Shown: positions 1-8,071, counted from the first letter of the stretch. The stretch: 64,000 nucleotides of DNA from Bhargavaea changchunensis (GCF_042665595.1 NZ_JBHTCT010000007.1:115908-179907); one strand, 5' to 3'. Made by a program: numbers and translations. The notes: generated by a model from the sequence alone, not told the origin.

Positions 1-44
1 TCAAAAAGCTGATTCCATTTTTTCTTATTCTCCGGTGTCTTCAT
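1..44 (-). CDS. Partial unknown gene, 5' end only
   Basis: Reading leftwards, an ATG at 44 follows a purine-rich AGAGGGG about ten bases upstream and stays open to the window edge, giving MKTPENKKKWNQLF. It is divergent from yyaC. Too little is visible to assign a family. Confidence 0.5.
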   Translation of the reverse strand, partial: MKTPENKKKWNQLF

Positions 45-238
45 CTTGGTGCCCCTCTGCCTTGTCAATAAAAGTCTTTAATCTATCTTAGCACTTTTAC
101 AAAGGCGATTGAGCGAAGGCGCGGGGAGCGTTTCCGAAAAAAGGGTTCCGTTCCGCTACTATCGAACTAATTGGGTATAGATGATCATTGTATGTTCGTG
201 CAATAAGACGTTTTCTCAGATCAGAAGGAGGCTGTGCC

Positions 239-850
239 ATGTTTCCTTTTATCCAAAGAAGAAAAACGATCCAAACTGCCGAAAGCAGATTTTCATACCG
301 CTATGCCGCGCATTCTCCGGAAGCGGATATGCTGGCCGATATTGCCTCGGAGCTTGCTCTTCTGCACCGGTCACACAGTGGTGACATCGTCTTCCTATGT
401 ATCGGGTCGGACCGCTCAACCGGGGATTCGTATGGCCCCTTTGTCGGGAAGATGCTCAAAGATCAGCAGTTTCCGCATCCCGTCTATGGAACCATCGAGG
501 AGCCCGTCCATGCGCTGAACCTGAAAAAGGTGCTCGGGGAGATCCGTGGCCGATATACCGATCCGCTGATCGTCAGCATCGACGCCTGCCTGGGGGACAC
601 CCATCAGATCGGTTCGATCCTGTTTAATGATGGCCCGCTCATCCCCGGATATGCCATCCAGAATCCGCTGCCCGGTGTGGGCGACTGTCACTTCAAGGGC
701 GTCGTGAACCATCTTGATCCCTACTTTCCCGCCGATTCACTGAATAACACGCGGCTGGATACAGTCCTCCGTCTCGCTGAAATTACGTCGGGGATCATTG
801 TGGATTCGACCAGGCAATCCATCCTGGAAGTGCGCGAAGAAATCGTTTGA
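239..850 (+). CDS. yyaC: YyaC-like spore protein (DUF1256)
   Basis: The 203-residue product matches the YyaC/DUF1256 family, which is structurally related to the germination protease Gpr and found in endospore formers; its function in spores is not settled. Family-like stretches are FLCIGSDRSTGDSYGP near residue 55 and SIDACLG near residue 115. The start at 239 is preferred over the in-frame ATG at 188 because AGAAGGAGG lies eight bases upstream of it. The gene ends 18 bp from the convergent histidine kinase. In Bacillus this gene usually lies near parAB, which is not visible here. Confidence in family is high. Confidence 0.9.
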   Translation: MFPFIQRRKTIQTAESRFSYRYAAHSPEADMLADIASELALLHRSHSGDIVFLCIGSDRSTGDSYGPFVGKMLKDQQFPHPVYGTIEEPVHALNLKKVLGEIRGRYTDPLIVSIDACLGDTHQIGSILFNDGPLIPGYAIQNPLPGVGDCHFKGVVNHLDPYFPADSLNNTRLDTVLRLAEITSGIIVDSTRQSILEVREEIV

Positions 851-868
851 GCCGGGCGCAGGGTCCTT

Positions 869-1894
869 TCACCCGCCCATGATCCGGTCAAATTCATTTT
901 CCTTTGGAAACGTCAGCGTCAAAACGGTGCCCCGTCCTTGTTCAGAAACGGCGGACAGCCGGATACCGAGCCTCAAGGCGACTGTGTCGGCCAGGTACAG
1001 GCCGAGCCCCGTCGCAGCGTTGTGGATGCGGCCCGTCCCGCCCGTGAAGCCCTTCTCGAAAATTCGCGGGAGGTCGTGCAACGGGATGCCCGGGCCTTCG
1101 TCTTCAATTTGCACCCGGATATTGCCATCAGTGGAACGGTCGGCTGTGATGGTGATCGCGCCGCCGACCGGGCTATACTTCACCGCGTTCGTCAATATCT
1201 GGCGGATGATGAAGCGTGCCCATTTCACGTCCGTCCGGACAGGGAGGTCGTCCCCCTCCAGTTCGACCGCGACGTCCTTTTCCAAGCACCAGGCCGCGAG
1301 TTCACGGATTTCGGGTGCGGTGAGCGAGCGCACGCTTGCCGTCTCCGGCAGGAAATCGGCAGCCAGCGTCGGCATACGCGAAATGTACAGCTGCCGGTCA
1401 ATCAGCAGATGGAGGCGAAGCCACTCAGCGGCGATCCGGCGCATGGCCGGATCCGCCCGGTGCTCATCCAGAATCAGCTTCATCGCTGTCATCGGCGCTT
1501 TCGCCTCGTGCACCCACGCCGCCAGGTAATCCGCCTCCAAGTATTGGGCATCCGCGAGCTTCGCCAGCTCCTCGCGGTGCGCGCGGGAGGCCGTGGTGAG
1601 CAGCTCTGCCGTCGTTCGTTCCAAGCCGGACGGCCGCTCCGGCAGAAGCTCCTCCCACTCCCGGAGCGATTCATCGGAAAGCCGTGACATCTCCCGCAGA
1701 AACACCGTTTCCCGCCGCCATCGCCAGAAAATAAACAGAGCAAATACGGCGATCAGGAGGAAGTTCATATACAGGACGGAAGCCGCTTCGATCTCAATCC
1801 CTTCATCAAGGATGATGATCAGGTCCGCGAGAAGGAGTGCAGCCAGGAAAAACAGGATCCATGGAAGACGGGATTTCAGATAAGGAATGAACAT
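869..1894 (-). CDS. BceS-like sensor histidine kinase
   Basis: This 341-residue kinase has two N-terminal membrane helices (about residues 12-30 and 37-57) joined by a very short outside loop, the layout of intramembrane-sensing BceS-type kinases. The H-box is WVHEAKAPMTA (about residue 130), followed by NAVKYSP (N box) and DEGPGIP (G box). Such kinases normally sense antibiotic peptides through a BceAB ABC transporter, but no transporter gene lies next to it in this window. It follows its response regulator but is separated from it by an inverted 21-bp-period array. The start has GAAGGAGG upstream. Confidence 0.88.
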   Translation of the reverse strand: MFIPYLKSRLPWILFFLAALLLADLIIILDEGIEIEAASVLYMNFLLIAVFALFIFWRWRRETVFLREMSRLSDESLREWEELLPERPSGLERTTAELLTTASRAHREELAKLADAQYLEADYLAAWVHEAKAPMTAMKLILDEHRADPAMRRIAAEWLRLHLLIDRQLYISRMPTLAADFLPETASVRSLTAPEIRELAAWCLEKDVAVELEGDDLPVRTDVKWARFIIRQILTNAVKYSPVGGAITITADRSTDGNIRVQIEDEGPGIPLHDLPRIFEKGFTGGTGRIHNAATGLGLYLADTVALRLGIRLSAVSEQGRGTVLTLTFPKENEFDRIMGG

Positions 1895-1945
1895 GATGGG
1901 CTTGCCTCCTTCGATATTGCGGAACCGGTCCGCGAATCTGGGTTG

Positions 1946-2091
1946 ATTTCGTCATTCAACCATTTAATTTCGTCATTGGACGGAAAAGTTTCGTCATTCA
2001 GCTGCCTGATGGTGACGAATGACGAAATTGTAGTCGCGAATGATGAAATCGGGACATCGAATGACGAAATCCAGACCCCGAATGACGAAAC
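1946..2091. repeat. 21-bp-period array, inverted type (word ATTTCGTCATT)
   Basis: Three copies of ATTTCGTCATT start at 1946, 1967 and 1988 (the third begins GTTTCG). Four copies of its reverse complement AATGACGAAAT start at 2018, 2039, 2060 and 2081 (one has TGATG, the last ends AAAC). Spacing is exactly 21 bp inside each half. The array fills the gap between the response regulator stop and the kinase start. In RNA the halves could pair as three nested 11-bp helices. Confidence 0.9.
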
Positions 2092-2119
2092 CGGGCCTCT
2101 TCGCCCGCTCATCCCCACT

Positions 2120-2803
2120 CTATTCCTCCACCGCCACATATCCCATGCCCTTTTTCGTCACGATCTTCTCTCCAAGGCCGATTTCCTCAAGCTTATTCCG
2201 CAGCCGGTTGATGTTCACCGTCAGGGTATTATCATTCACGAACCGCTCGTCGTCCCAGAGCTTCCGTATGAGCTCATCGCGCGTCACGATTTCATTGCGT
2301 GACTCCACGAGAACGGCGAGGATGAAGAATTCGTTCTTCGTCAGCTCCACGTCGGTGCCGCCGGAGCGGATGATGCCCCGCTTCAGGTCAAGCACCGCTC
2401 CGTTCCACTCCACAATGTCCGGCTTTTCTTCTGCATAGGCATATGTGCGCCGGAGGATCGCCTGGAGCTTGGCCAGGAGAACATCCGAATTAAACGGCTT
2501 CTGGATAAAGTCGTCCCCGCCCATCGACATAGCCATTACCTGATCCATCGGGTGGTCGCGCGACGATAAAAAGACGATCGGCACGTTCGATTCCGATCGG
2601 ATTTCCCGGCACCAGTGGTATCCGTCAAATGCAGGCAGTCCGATGTCGAGAATCACGAGATGCGGACCGGCCGCCCGGAACGATTCCATCACACCGTGGA
2701 AATCGTCGGGCCCGGTGACCGTCAAGCCCCACTGCCCGAGCTTTTCAGACAGCGACCGGAAAATCGCTTCGTCGTCCTCCACCAAAAACACCGTAAACTC
2801 CAT
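2120..2803 (-). CDS. OmpR-family response regulator, BceR-like
   Basis: A 227-residue regulator with a receiver domain (about 1-118; phospho-acceptor Asp53 in VILDIGLPAFDG, conserved Lys in IQKPF) and a C-terminal winged-helix DNA-binding domain (about 130-225, ending GMGYVAVEE). Together with the downstream kinase at 869-1894 it forms a BceRS-type pair. The start ATG at 2803 follows AAAAGGGAGGA. Its targets are not evident here because no bceAB-like genes are adjacent. Confidence 0.9.
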   Translation of the reverse strand: MEFTVFLVEDDEAIFRSLSEKLGQWGLTVTGPDDFHGVMESFRAAGPHLVILDIGLPAFDGYHWCREIRSESNVPIVFLSSRDHPMDQVMAMSMGGDDFIQKPFNSDVLLAKLQAILRRTYAYAEEKPDIVEWNGAVLDLKRGIIRSGGTDVELTKNEFFILAVLVESRNEIVTRDELIRKLWDDERFVNDNTLTVNINRLRNKLEEIGLGEKIVTKKGMGYVAVEE

Positions 2804-2863
2804 CGCGCAGTCCTCCCTTTTCCATCAGTTTACCGGAAAACTCCGGAAAATTTGAATAAACAT

Positions 2864-2888
2864 GAATAACTCTCAGACAAACGGGTAC
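2864..2888 (+). promoter_or_regulatory. Sigma-B-like promoter of sRNA copy 1
   Basis: GAATAA, 13 bp, GGGTAC. The -10 box fits the sigma-B class (GGGTAT); the -35 box is a weaker match to GTTTAA. The same arrangement precedes all three sRNA copies. Confidence 0.5.
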
Positions 2889-2894
2889 CATATG

Positions 2895-2972
2895 AGCAAC
2901 CCCACTTCTCTATTTCCCCCTTTTAGAGAATGCAGGTCCTGGCCCGCCGGCGATGTCGGCGGGCATTTTTTG
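2895..2972 (+). ncRNA. Putative C-rich-loop small RNA, copy 1
   Basis: About 78 nt. Stem TTCTCTA (2906-2912) pairs with TAGAGAA (2924-2930) around an 11-nt loop with CCCCC in it. A terminator follows: GCCCGCCG (2942-2949) with CGGCGGGC (2957-2964), then six T. A C-rich exposed loop is typical of Gram-positive small RNAs that pair with Shine-Dalgarno regions (for example the Rsa and LhrC classes); the target is unknown. The 5' end is inferred from the promoter. Confidence 0.65.
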
Positions 2973-3024
2973 TGTTCGATAAAAAGAAGTAATGTTGCCA
3001 CTTCTCTTTCTTTTATCCAAAGGC

Positions 3025-3053
3025 TTGCCAAGCAAAGAGGAATAGATTACACT
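3025..3053 (+). promoter_or_regulatory. Sigma-A-like promoter of doxX
   Basis: TTGCCA, 17 bp, TACACT, about 50 bp upstream of the doxX start. Confidence 0.5.
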
Positions 3054-3106
3054 TCAATACACAGTTATATTAAGTAACTTAAAAACAAAAGGAGAGTTGT
3101 TTAGAT

Positions 3107-3505
3107 ATGAACAAGAACGATATCGCAAAAGTCATTTTGAGGGTCATCCTCGGTTTTACTTTCTTCATTCACGGACTGGTTAAGTTCCAGGGGGGCATTG
3201 CCAATACTGCAGGATACTTTGACAGCCTCGGCATCCCGGGATTCATGGCATATGTCGTTGCCACTATTGAGCTTTTGGGCGGTTTGGCCATGATTCTTGG
3301 GATCGGAACAAAAATTGTCGGCATTCTTTTCGCCATCATCATGGTCGGTGCCATCTTTACCGCAAAGCTTTCGCTCGGCTTCCTGGGCGATGGACAGATG
3401 GCGGGCTACGAACTGGATCTGATCCTGCTTGCAGCTTCCCTGTACTTTGTGCTCGCCGACCGTTCGGTTCTGTCGATTGACCATAAACTTGCCCAAAAAG
3501 GATAA
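3107..3505 (+). CDS. DoxX family membrane protein
   Basis: A 132-residue protein with four predicted membrane helices and the DoxX-type N terminus (ILRVILGFTFFIHGLVKF). DoxX relatives include subunits of thiosulfate:quinone oxidoreductase and oxidative-stress membrane proteins; the exact role here is unknown. AAAAGGAGAG precedes the ATG. The gene sits between the first and second copies of the small RNA, so readthrough from either side is possible. Confidence 0.85.
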   Translation: MNKNDIAKVILRVILGFTFFIHGLVKFQGGIANTAGYFDSLGIPGFMAYVVATIELLGGLAMILGIGTKIVGILFAIIMVGAIFTAKLSLGFLGDGQMAGYELDLILLAASLYFVLADRSVLSIDHKLAQKG

Positions 3506-3511
3506 TTGTAC

Positions 3512-3537
3512 GATTACTTTTCCTATTAACCGGGTAC
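3512..3537 (+). promoter_or_regulatory. Sigma-B-like promoter of sRNA copy 2
   Basis: GATTAC, 14 bp, GGGTAC, beginning seven bases after the doxX stop codon. Confidence 0.5.
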
Positions 3538-3543
3538 ACTATT

Positions 3544-3621
3544 TCCAACCCCACTTCTCTATTTCCCCCTTTAGAGAAAGCAGGTCCTGGCCCGCCGGCG
3601 ATGTCGGCGGGAATTTTTTTA
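3544..3621 (+). ncRNA. Putative C-rich-loop small RNA, copy 2
   Basis: Stem TTCTCTA (3555-3561) pairs with TAGAGAA (3572-3578); the loop is one T shorter than in copies 1 and 3 but keeps CCCCC. Terminator stem CCCGCCG (3591-3597) with CGGCGGG (3605-3611), then seven T. The one-base loop deletion would break any reading frame, so conservation acts on RNA and not on a peptide. Confidence 0.65.
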
Positions 3622-3689
3622 TGGAAAGACGTGCGGAACCCCTTCTCCCCCGGGCGGGACGAAAACCATCAGGAAATTTGCTTCTTTAT

Positions 3690-3714
3690 GATTAAAATCC
3701 GACGGACCGGGTAT
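3690..3714 (+). promoter_or_regulatory. Sigma-B-like promoter of sRNA copy 3
   Basis: GATTAA, 13 bp, GGGTAT. This is the closest of the three to the sigma-B consensus. Confidence 0.55.
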
Positions 3715-3720
3715 CCTATG

Positions 3721-3798
3721 ACCAGCCCCACTTCTCTATTTCCCCCTTTTAGAGAATGCAGGTTTTTGATCCGCCCGGTTGTCGGCGGATCTTTTTTA
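3721..3798 (+). ncRNA. Putative C-rich-loop small RNA, copy 3
   Basis: Stem TTCTCTA (3732-3738) pairs with TAGAGAA (3750-3756), loop with CCCCC. The terminator stem is different in sequence, GATCCGCC (3768-3775) with GGCGGATC (3784-3791), yet fully paired and followed by six T. This compensatory change supports a conserved RNA structure. Confidence 0.65.
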
Positions 3799-3801
3799 TG
3801 C

Positions 3802-3839
3802 AAAAAGAACCCTCCATCCAGAATCGGATGGAGGGTTCT
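3802..3839 (-). terminator. Terminator of sortase operon
   Basis: A 14-bp perfect stem AGAACCCTCCATCC/GGATGGAGGGTTCT with a T run on the minus strand, just downstream of the sortase stop. Confidence 0.85.
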
Positions 3840-3852
3840 GCGCATTGAACCA

Positions 3853-4422
3853 TCAGTTTGCCGGGTAAGCGTAAAAGACGAATCGTTCCGGAGCGGCACC
3901 CAGTGCATCAAACGGGTAGCATGTCGAGACAACGAGGACTTCCTCGCCCATGCTCCGGATGACGGTCGTGTCATCCGCATCGACAATCTCAGTGTCACGG
4001 ATCACATATTCGTGCCCGCCGTAAGGCATCTGGACGATGAAAGTATCACCGATCTCAAGCTCCGCAAACCTTTTGAACACCGTATCGCGGTGCCCTGCCA
4101 GCAGAATCTGTTCACCCTGCCCGGGGAAAACCGATTCCGACAAGTGGCCCACGCCCTTCATAAGAGCATCCGGATCCGTCCCTTCCACGATCGGCAATTC
4201 CTTGCCCAGTTTCGGCACTTGGAGAATACCGATCGCCTCCCCCGTTGAAGCAGCGAAATCCATTGCGCTCCCGTTTGCTTCTGTTGATTGGTTTTGTTCA
4301 AGCCGTTCCTTCGCTTCCACGAGTGACTGCTCCTGTGCTTTTGAGTGACTGAAATAGGACCAGCCTGCAAACAAAAGCGCTGCCGCGCCGATGACGATCA
4401 GGATGTTGCTGATCCATTTCAT
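3853..4422 (-). CDS. srtD: Class D sortase
   Basis: A 189-residue transpeptidase that joins sorted surface proteins to the cell wall. It has an N-terminal membrane anchor (about residues 4-22), the sortase core with LLAGHRDTVF (catalytic His, about residue 110), the catalytic Cys in VVSTCYPF (about residue 167) and the catalytic Arg in APERFVFY. The TC motif and small size fit class D. It lies 41 bp downstream of the LPKTA surface protein, which is its likely substrate; LPXTA signals are used by class D enzymes. Start chosen with GGGAGAAGGA upstream. Confidence 0.92.
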   Translation of the reverse strand: MKWISNILIVIGAAALLFAGWSYFSHSKAQEQSLVEAKERLEQNQSTEANGSAMDFAASTGEAIGILQVPKLGKELPIVEGTDPDALMKGVGHLSESVFPGQGEQILLAGHRDTVFKRFAELEIGDTFIVQMPYGGHEYVIRDTEIVDADDTTVIRSMGEEVLVVSTCYPFDALGAAPERFVFYAYPAN

Positions 4423-4463
4423 CTGTCCTTCTCCCTTCTAATGCCGGGTATCTTCCGAAAGCA

Positions 4464-6830
4464 TTACTGCACGTTTCTTCCCTTGCGTGAAAAACGTCTC
4501 ATCAGCAGGCCTGCGAGGAGCACGCCGCCTCCTGCCAGTCCCAATGCACCGGTCGCTGTAGCGGTCTTCGGAAGCTTTTGGCCGGAACTGCTGCCGCTTG
4601 TACCGCTCGTCCCCTTCGTACCGGACTCTGCCTTGTGGTCCGAGCCTGTACCGGAAGTTTCTGCTTTTTCAACGGTCACTTGAACCGGCTCGCTCAACTT
4701 GCCATCCGCATTCGCCTGGCGGAATTCGAGCACAGTGCCCGCAGTAAACGGATTTTCCAGCTTCATGCTGAACTTGCCGTCTTCATCTACTTCCGCTTTA
4801 CCGATTTCCTCGTTATCCAAATACCCAAGAACGGTATGACCCGGCAGACCTTTGCCCGTCACTGTCCGGTCTTTATCGGTAATCCGTTGGACTGTAGGCT
4901 TCTGCACGACCGCATCTCCGGCTTTCTGAACAGTCACTTGTACAGTGTCACTATACTGGCCGTCTTCAGAAACTTGGAGCAGTTCCACTACCGTTCCTGC
5001 CTGAAGAGGTTCTGCAAGTTCAATGACAAAACGGCCATCTTCATCCACATCCGCAACACCGATCAGTTCCTCTCCGACTCCTGCGAGAACAACATTGCCT
5101 GCGCCTGCAGCACCGGTAATGCCAAGGTCGTCGTCATCGATCGGGTCCACTGTCGGCGCGTCGAGTGACATTTCTGCCTTCAGAACCGTTTTGAAAGTGA
5201 AGTCACTGTACTCTTCCGCTTCATTCACCTGGATAAAGCCGACTTCCGTTCCTGCCTCCAGAGGCGCTTCCAACTCCATCAGGAAAGAGCCATCTTCCAT
5301 TACCTCAGCAATACCGACCAGATCCTCTTCGGTAACTGCTGCGACCAAATTACCCGGACCGGCTGTTCCCGTAACGACATAGTCAATATCGTAGATATCA
5401 TCGACCACAGGCAGTTCGAGCGTCGGTTCAAAATCCCCGCCATCCGGAGCCGGAAGGACTTCTACATACACGGACTCACTTCTTTGTCCGTCTTCTGTTT
5501 GCTGGTAAAACTCAATGACTTCCCCTGGCTCCAAAGGCCTTTGCAGCTCCATTCCAAAGAAGCCGTTGTTTTCAATAATGATCTCGTCTGCAAAATAAAC
5601 AAATGGCGGCTCAACAACCGCGTGGCCGATATGGTCGCCTCCTTCTGACCTTGCAAAGACGGTCGCCCCGACCAATCCTTCGCCAAAAGCAAACTGATCG
5701 CCTCCGAACAAGTAGATGCTGGATGGCCCTTTAGGAATTTTCACCGGATCAGATTCTTCTCCAAAGTCTGCTTCGGCCTTTATCTCCGAATGCTTCAATT
5801 CTTGTTCATTTGGCTTAACATTTGTCAGTGCCGCCTGGATGATCACCGTATTATCGGCTCGGACAGGCTTTTCTATCCTCAAGGTTGTCTCGGCATGTAT
5901 TGAGTTCACCTTCGGCAATCCTTCAAGGCTGGTTGTCCATTTTGAATCTTTCTCTTCAATACCAGTACGGAATTCTTCAATCAGCTTGTTCAGCTCGGCT
6001 TTTCCGGGCTCAATGATTTCAGAGATAATCTCATCAATCAGAAGGTTGGAATCTGTGATAGGTGCAGCAGCCTCTTCCGGATCCTGCTGTTCTTTTTCAC
6101 TCACGGCAAGGCCTTCCATGCTCGACCGAACTCCTTCAACGGAATCCAAAACAACCTTCTCAATCTCGCTTTCCAAGTGGGTGTACAGGCCTATAAAATC
6201 ATCCGATCCTTTCGAGTCTTCCATAAAATTAGCAATGAACGCTCCCGATATCTCCTCATCAAAAGATATCTCTACATCTCCCTCAAATACCGGAAGGGAT
6301 GCGAGTTTTTCATTGGGGTCTTCAAGTTGTGTGACAGCCGCTTCGATGGCCGGCATTCCTTCGACTGCTATCACATCTGAAACTTTCATGTTGCCGGTAT
6401 CCTCAATGTCCGATGCAAGCTTCATTTCCAGCTGTCCGATGACGTCTCCAACCTTGTCTCTAATCGGCTTCAGTTCACTTTCTAATTCCGTTAACTGGGA
6501 CATTGCAATCGAAGATGGCTCGATCGTCGTGGTCACCGTCCCATGTTCTTGCCACTTGTCCGAGAGAAAAGGAGCATAAAAAACAACTGCTTGTGCAGAT
6601 CCTTCATTGTCATTCGCCGGTCCTGCAAGGCTCAAATCAAGTTTGTAATGATCTCCCTCGTCGCGTACATTTGCCGTCAGCTGCAAGGCGCTTTCAGGTT
6701 GTTCCGCAAATGTCCGGGCCGGAGCTGCTCCAAACGGAATGGTGCTGAATACAAGTGCCGCTGCAATGCCTGCAGTGGCGATAGTCTTTCTGATCGGATT
6801 TCCTCTTTTTTTACGGTTAAGCGGGTTCAT
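4464..6830 (-). CDS. LPXTA-anchored surface protein with Ig-like repeats
   Basis: A 788-residue cell-wall protein. Signal peptide about 1-44 (basic MNPLNRKKRGNPIRK, hydrophobic core, cleavage near ARTFA). Residues 45-370 have no domain I recognise. Four imperfect 80-100-residue repeats follow (about 375-475, 475-560, 560-640, 640-723), each ending like AGTVLEFRQANADG.LSEPVQVTV, as in bacterial Ig-type adhesin modules. A Gly/Ser/Thr linker precedes the sorting signal LPKTA (about 753), a membrane helix and RRFSRKGRN. The ATG at 6830 with AAAGGAAG upstream is preferred to an in-frame ATG at 6884. Binding partner unknown. Confidence 0.88.
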   Translation of the reverse strand: MNPLNRKKRGNPIRKTIATAGIAAALVFSTIPFGAAPARTFAEQPESALQLTANVRDEGDHYKLDLSLAGPANDNEGSAQAVVFYAPFLSDKWQEHGTVTTTIEPSSIAMSQLTELESELKPIRDKVGDVIGQLEMKLASDIEDTGNMKVSDVIAVEGMPAIEAAVTQLEDPNEKLASLPVFEGDVEISFDEEISGAFIANFMEDSKGSDDFIGLYTHLESEIEKVVLDSVEGVRSSMEGLAVSEKEQQDPEEAAAPITDSNLLIDEIISEIIEPGKAELNKLIEEFRTGIEEKDSKWTTSLEGLPKVNSIHAETTLRIEKPVRADNTVIIQAALTNVKPNEQELKHSEIKAEADFGEESDPVKIPKGPSSIYLFGGDQFAFGEGLVGATVFARSEGGDHIGHAVVEPPFVYFADEIIIENNGFFGMELQRPLEPGEVIEFYQQTEDGQRSESVYVEVLPAPDGGDFEPTLELPVVDDIYDIDYVVTGTAGPGNLVAAVTEEDLVGIAEVMEDGSFLMELEAPLEAGTEVGFIQVNEAEEYSDFTFKTVLKAEMSLDAPTVDPIDDDDLGITGAAGAGNVVLAGVGEELIGVADVDEDGRFVIELAEPLQAGTVVELLQVSEDGQYSDTVQVTVQKAGDAVVQKPTVQRITDKDRTVTGKGLPGHTVLGYLDNEEIGKAEVDEDGKFSMKLENPFTAGTVLEFRQANADGKLSEPVQVTVEKAETSGTGSDHKAESGTKGTSGTSGSSSGQKLPKTATATGALGLAGGGVLLAGLLMRRFSRKGRNVQ

Positions 6831-6995
6831 GCGTACGCTTCCTTTCCATCCGGTAATGGGTTGATAGAGACCGGCGATGCGCACGTCCGCTAAAAAGTCG
6901 GTAGGGCAATCTTCCCGGTTTGAGCTATTGAATTCGACCTATCATAATGGAATCCCTTCAAGTATTTTCCCTTTAAAAATATATATTTCCTACAC

Positions 6996-7032
6996 GAAAA
7001 AGTGACCGTTGCCCAAACCGGCAGCGGTCACT
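6996..7032 (-). terminator. Terminator of PepSY gene
   Basis: Stem AGTGACCGTTGCC/GGCAGCGGTCACT with one G-U-type mismatch, followed by a T run on the minus strand. The AT-rich stretch 6831-6995 between this and the surface-protein start should hold that gene's promoter; I could not pick a convincing one. Confidence 0.8.
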
Positions 7033-7040
7033 CAATTTTA

Positions 7041-7616
7041 TCAGTCTTCGTCTTTTTCAAAGTCGATGATGTTGCCGTTTTCTGCGTCAATGTCGACCTC
7101 GTATTCGAACTTGTCATCACGGAGTTCCACTTCATAGTTCCAGCGGCCGTCGTCTTCATCGAGTTCAGCTTCAATGACTTCAGCTCCAGAGCCGGCCTTG
7201 CCTTTTGCGATCTTGATCGCTTCATTCTCCGAAATCAGGTTGTCCGGTGCCGCTTGGCGGTCGTCGTCATCACGGTCGTCTTGGTCATCATCCTGGTCAT
7301 CCTGTTCGGTCTTCAAGACCTTCCCGGATTTCGCATCAATCTTGACCTCTACTTCGCCTGACTCGCCGCGGATTTCGAACTCATACTCTTGATCGTCACG
7401 ATCCAGTTCCATCTCGCGGACTTCCCCGCCGCCAGCCGCTTCTAGCGCGATCGACTGTGCCTCATCCTCCGAAATCCAATCCGATGCAACCTGCTTTACT
7501 TTCGCCGCAGCCGTTTCGACCGGCGCGAGTTTCCCTGTGTCTTCTGCAAAAGCCGCCATGCCTCCGATTGTCAGAACCCCTGCTGCGACCGGTGCAATAA
7601 ACCAACGTTTTTTCAT
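7041..7616 (-). CDS. Secreted protein with two PepSY domains (YkoI/YkoJ-like)
   Basis: A 191-residue protein: signal peptide (MKKRWFIAPVAAGVLTIGG, cleavage near AFAE), then two PepSY modules (about 45-110 and 128-191) that each begin ISE(D/N)EA..IA and end with a KSGKV or ENGNI turn, split by an Asp-rich linker. PepSY domains are thought to inhibit or modulate partner enzymes outside the membrane. In B. subtilis, PepSY genes ykoI and ykoJ lie beside the ykoGH two-component genes, and a YkoGH-like pair lies upstream here. The start at 7616 has GAGGAGGAAATT upstream; 7652 is an unlikely earlier start. Confidence 0.85.
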   Translation of the reverse strand: MKKRWFIAPVAAGVLTIGGMAAFAEDTGKLAPVETAAAKVKQVASDWISEDEAQSIALEAAGGGEVREMELDRDDQEYEFEIRGESGEVEVKIDAKSGKVLKTEQDDQDDDQDDRDDDDRQAAPDNLISENEAIKIAKGKAGSGAEVIEAELDEDDGRWNYEVELRDDKFEYEVDIDAENGNIIDFEKDED

Positions 7617-7707
7617 TTTAATTTCCTCCTCGTTTGTTGTTGTCTTTATCATATCCGTGCCGGATTAAGGGACACTGAGGAGAAGATTAGAGATTGATGA
7701 GAATGAA

Positions 7708-8052
7708 TTAATTCATTGCCTTGCGGATCTTTTCAGGGATCATCACGACTTCCGGCTTCAGGTCGACTGGGTGGAAATTCCGGTCGATGCACGCATCCCA
7801 ATACTCCAGGTGCTTCTTGTCGATCCAGTGGTCCGACTCCTCGACCGCCTGTCCGCCCTCGCCTTGGACTGAGAACCAGTACAAATACTCTTCTCCGCCG
7901 TGGGTCTCGCGGAAAATGGTCTCCACATACATTTTCTCGCCCTCCAGCGTGACGAGCACATCCTCCAAATGCTCATTCAGAAACGCCAGCCATTCATCCA
8001 CCATCTTTGACATTCCGGGCTTCACCCGGAATCGTGTCAGTTCTGTGTTCAT
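7708..8052 (-). CDS. DUF6176 family protein
   Basis: A 114-residue soluble protein, resembling the DUF6176 family with FRVKPGMSKMVDEWLAFL at the N terminus and YLYWFSVQGEGG mid-protein. The fold is probably a ferredoxin-like dimeric barrel; no activity is known. GAAGGGGGAACC precedes the start. It is separated from the upstream PepSY gene by a hairpin at 8072-8101. Confidence 0.8.
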   Translation of the reverse strand: MNTELTRFRVKPGMSKMVDEWLAFLNEHLEDVLVTLEGEKMYVETIFRETHGGEEYLYWFSVQGEGGQAVEESDHWIDKKHLEYWDACIDRNFHPVDLKPEVVMIPEKIRKAMN

Positions 8053-8071
8053 GTAGGTTCCCCCTTCTCCT

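Noticed and set aside
172..178. GGGTAT before yyaC as a sigma-B promoter
   Set aside because: No matching -35 at 13-14 bp; a sporulation sigma factor is more likely for yyaC but the match was also poor.
2892..3077. Peptide starting MSNPTSLFPPFREC in sRNA copy 1 and a similar one in copy 3
   Set aside because: No ribosome site, copy 2 lacks the ATG and has a frameshift in the loop, while the hairpins are kept.
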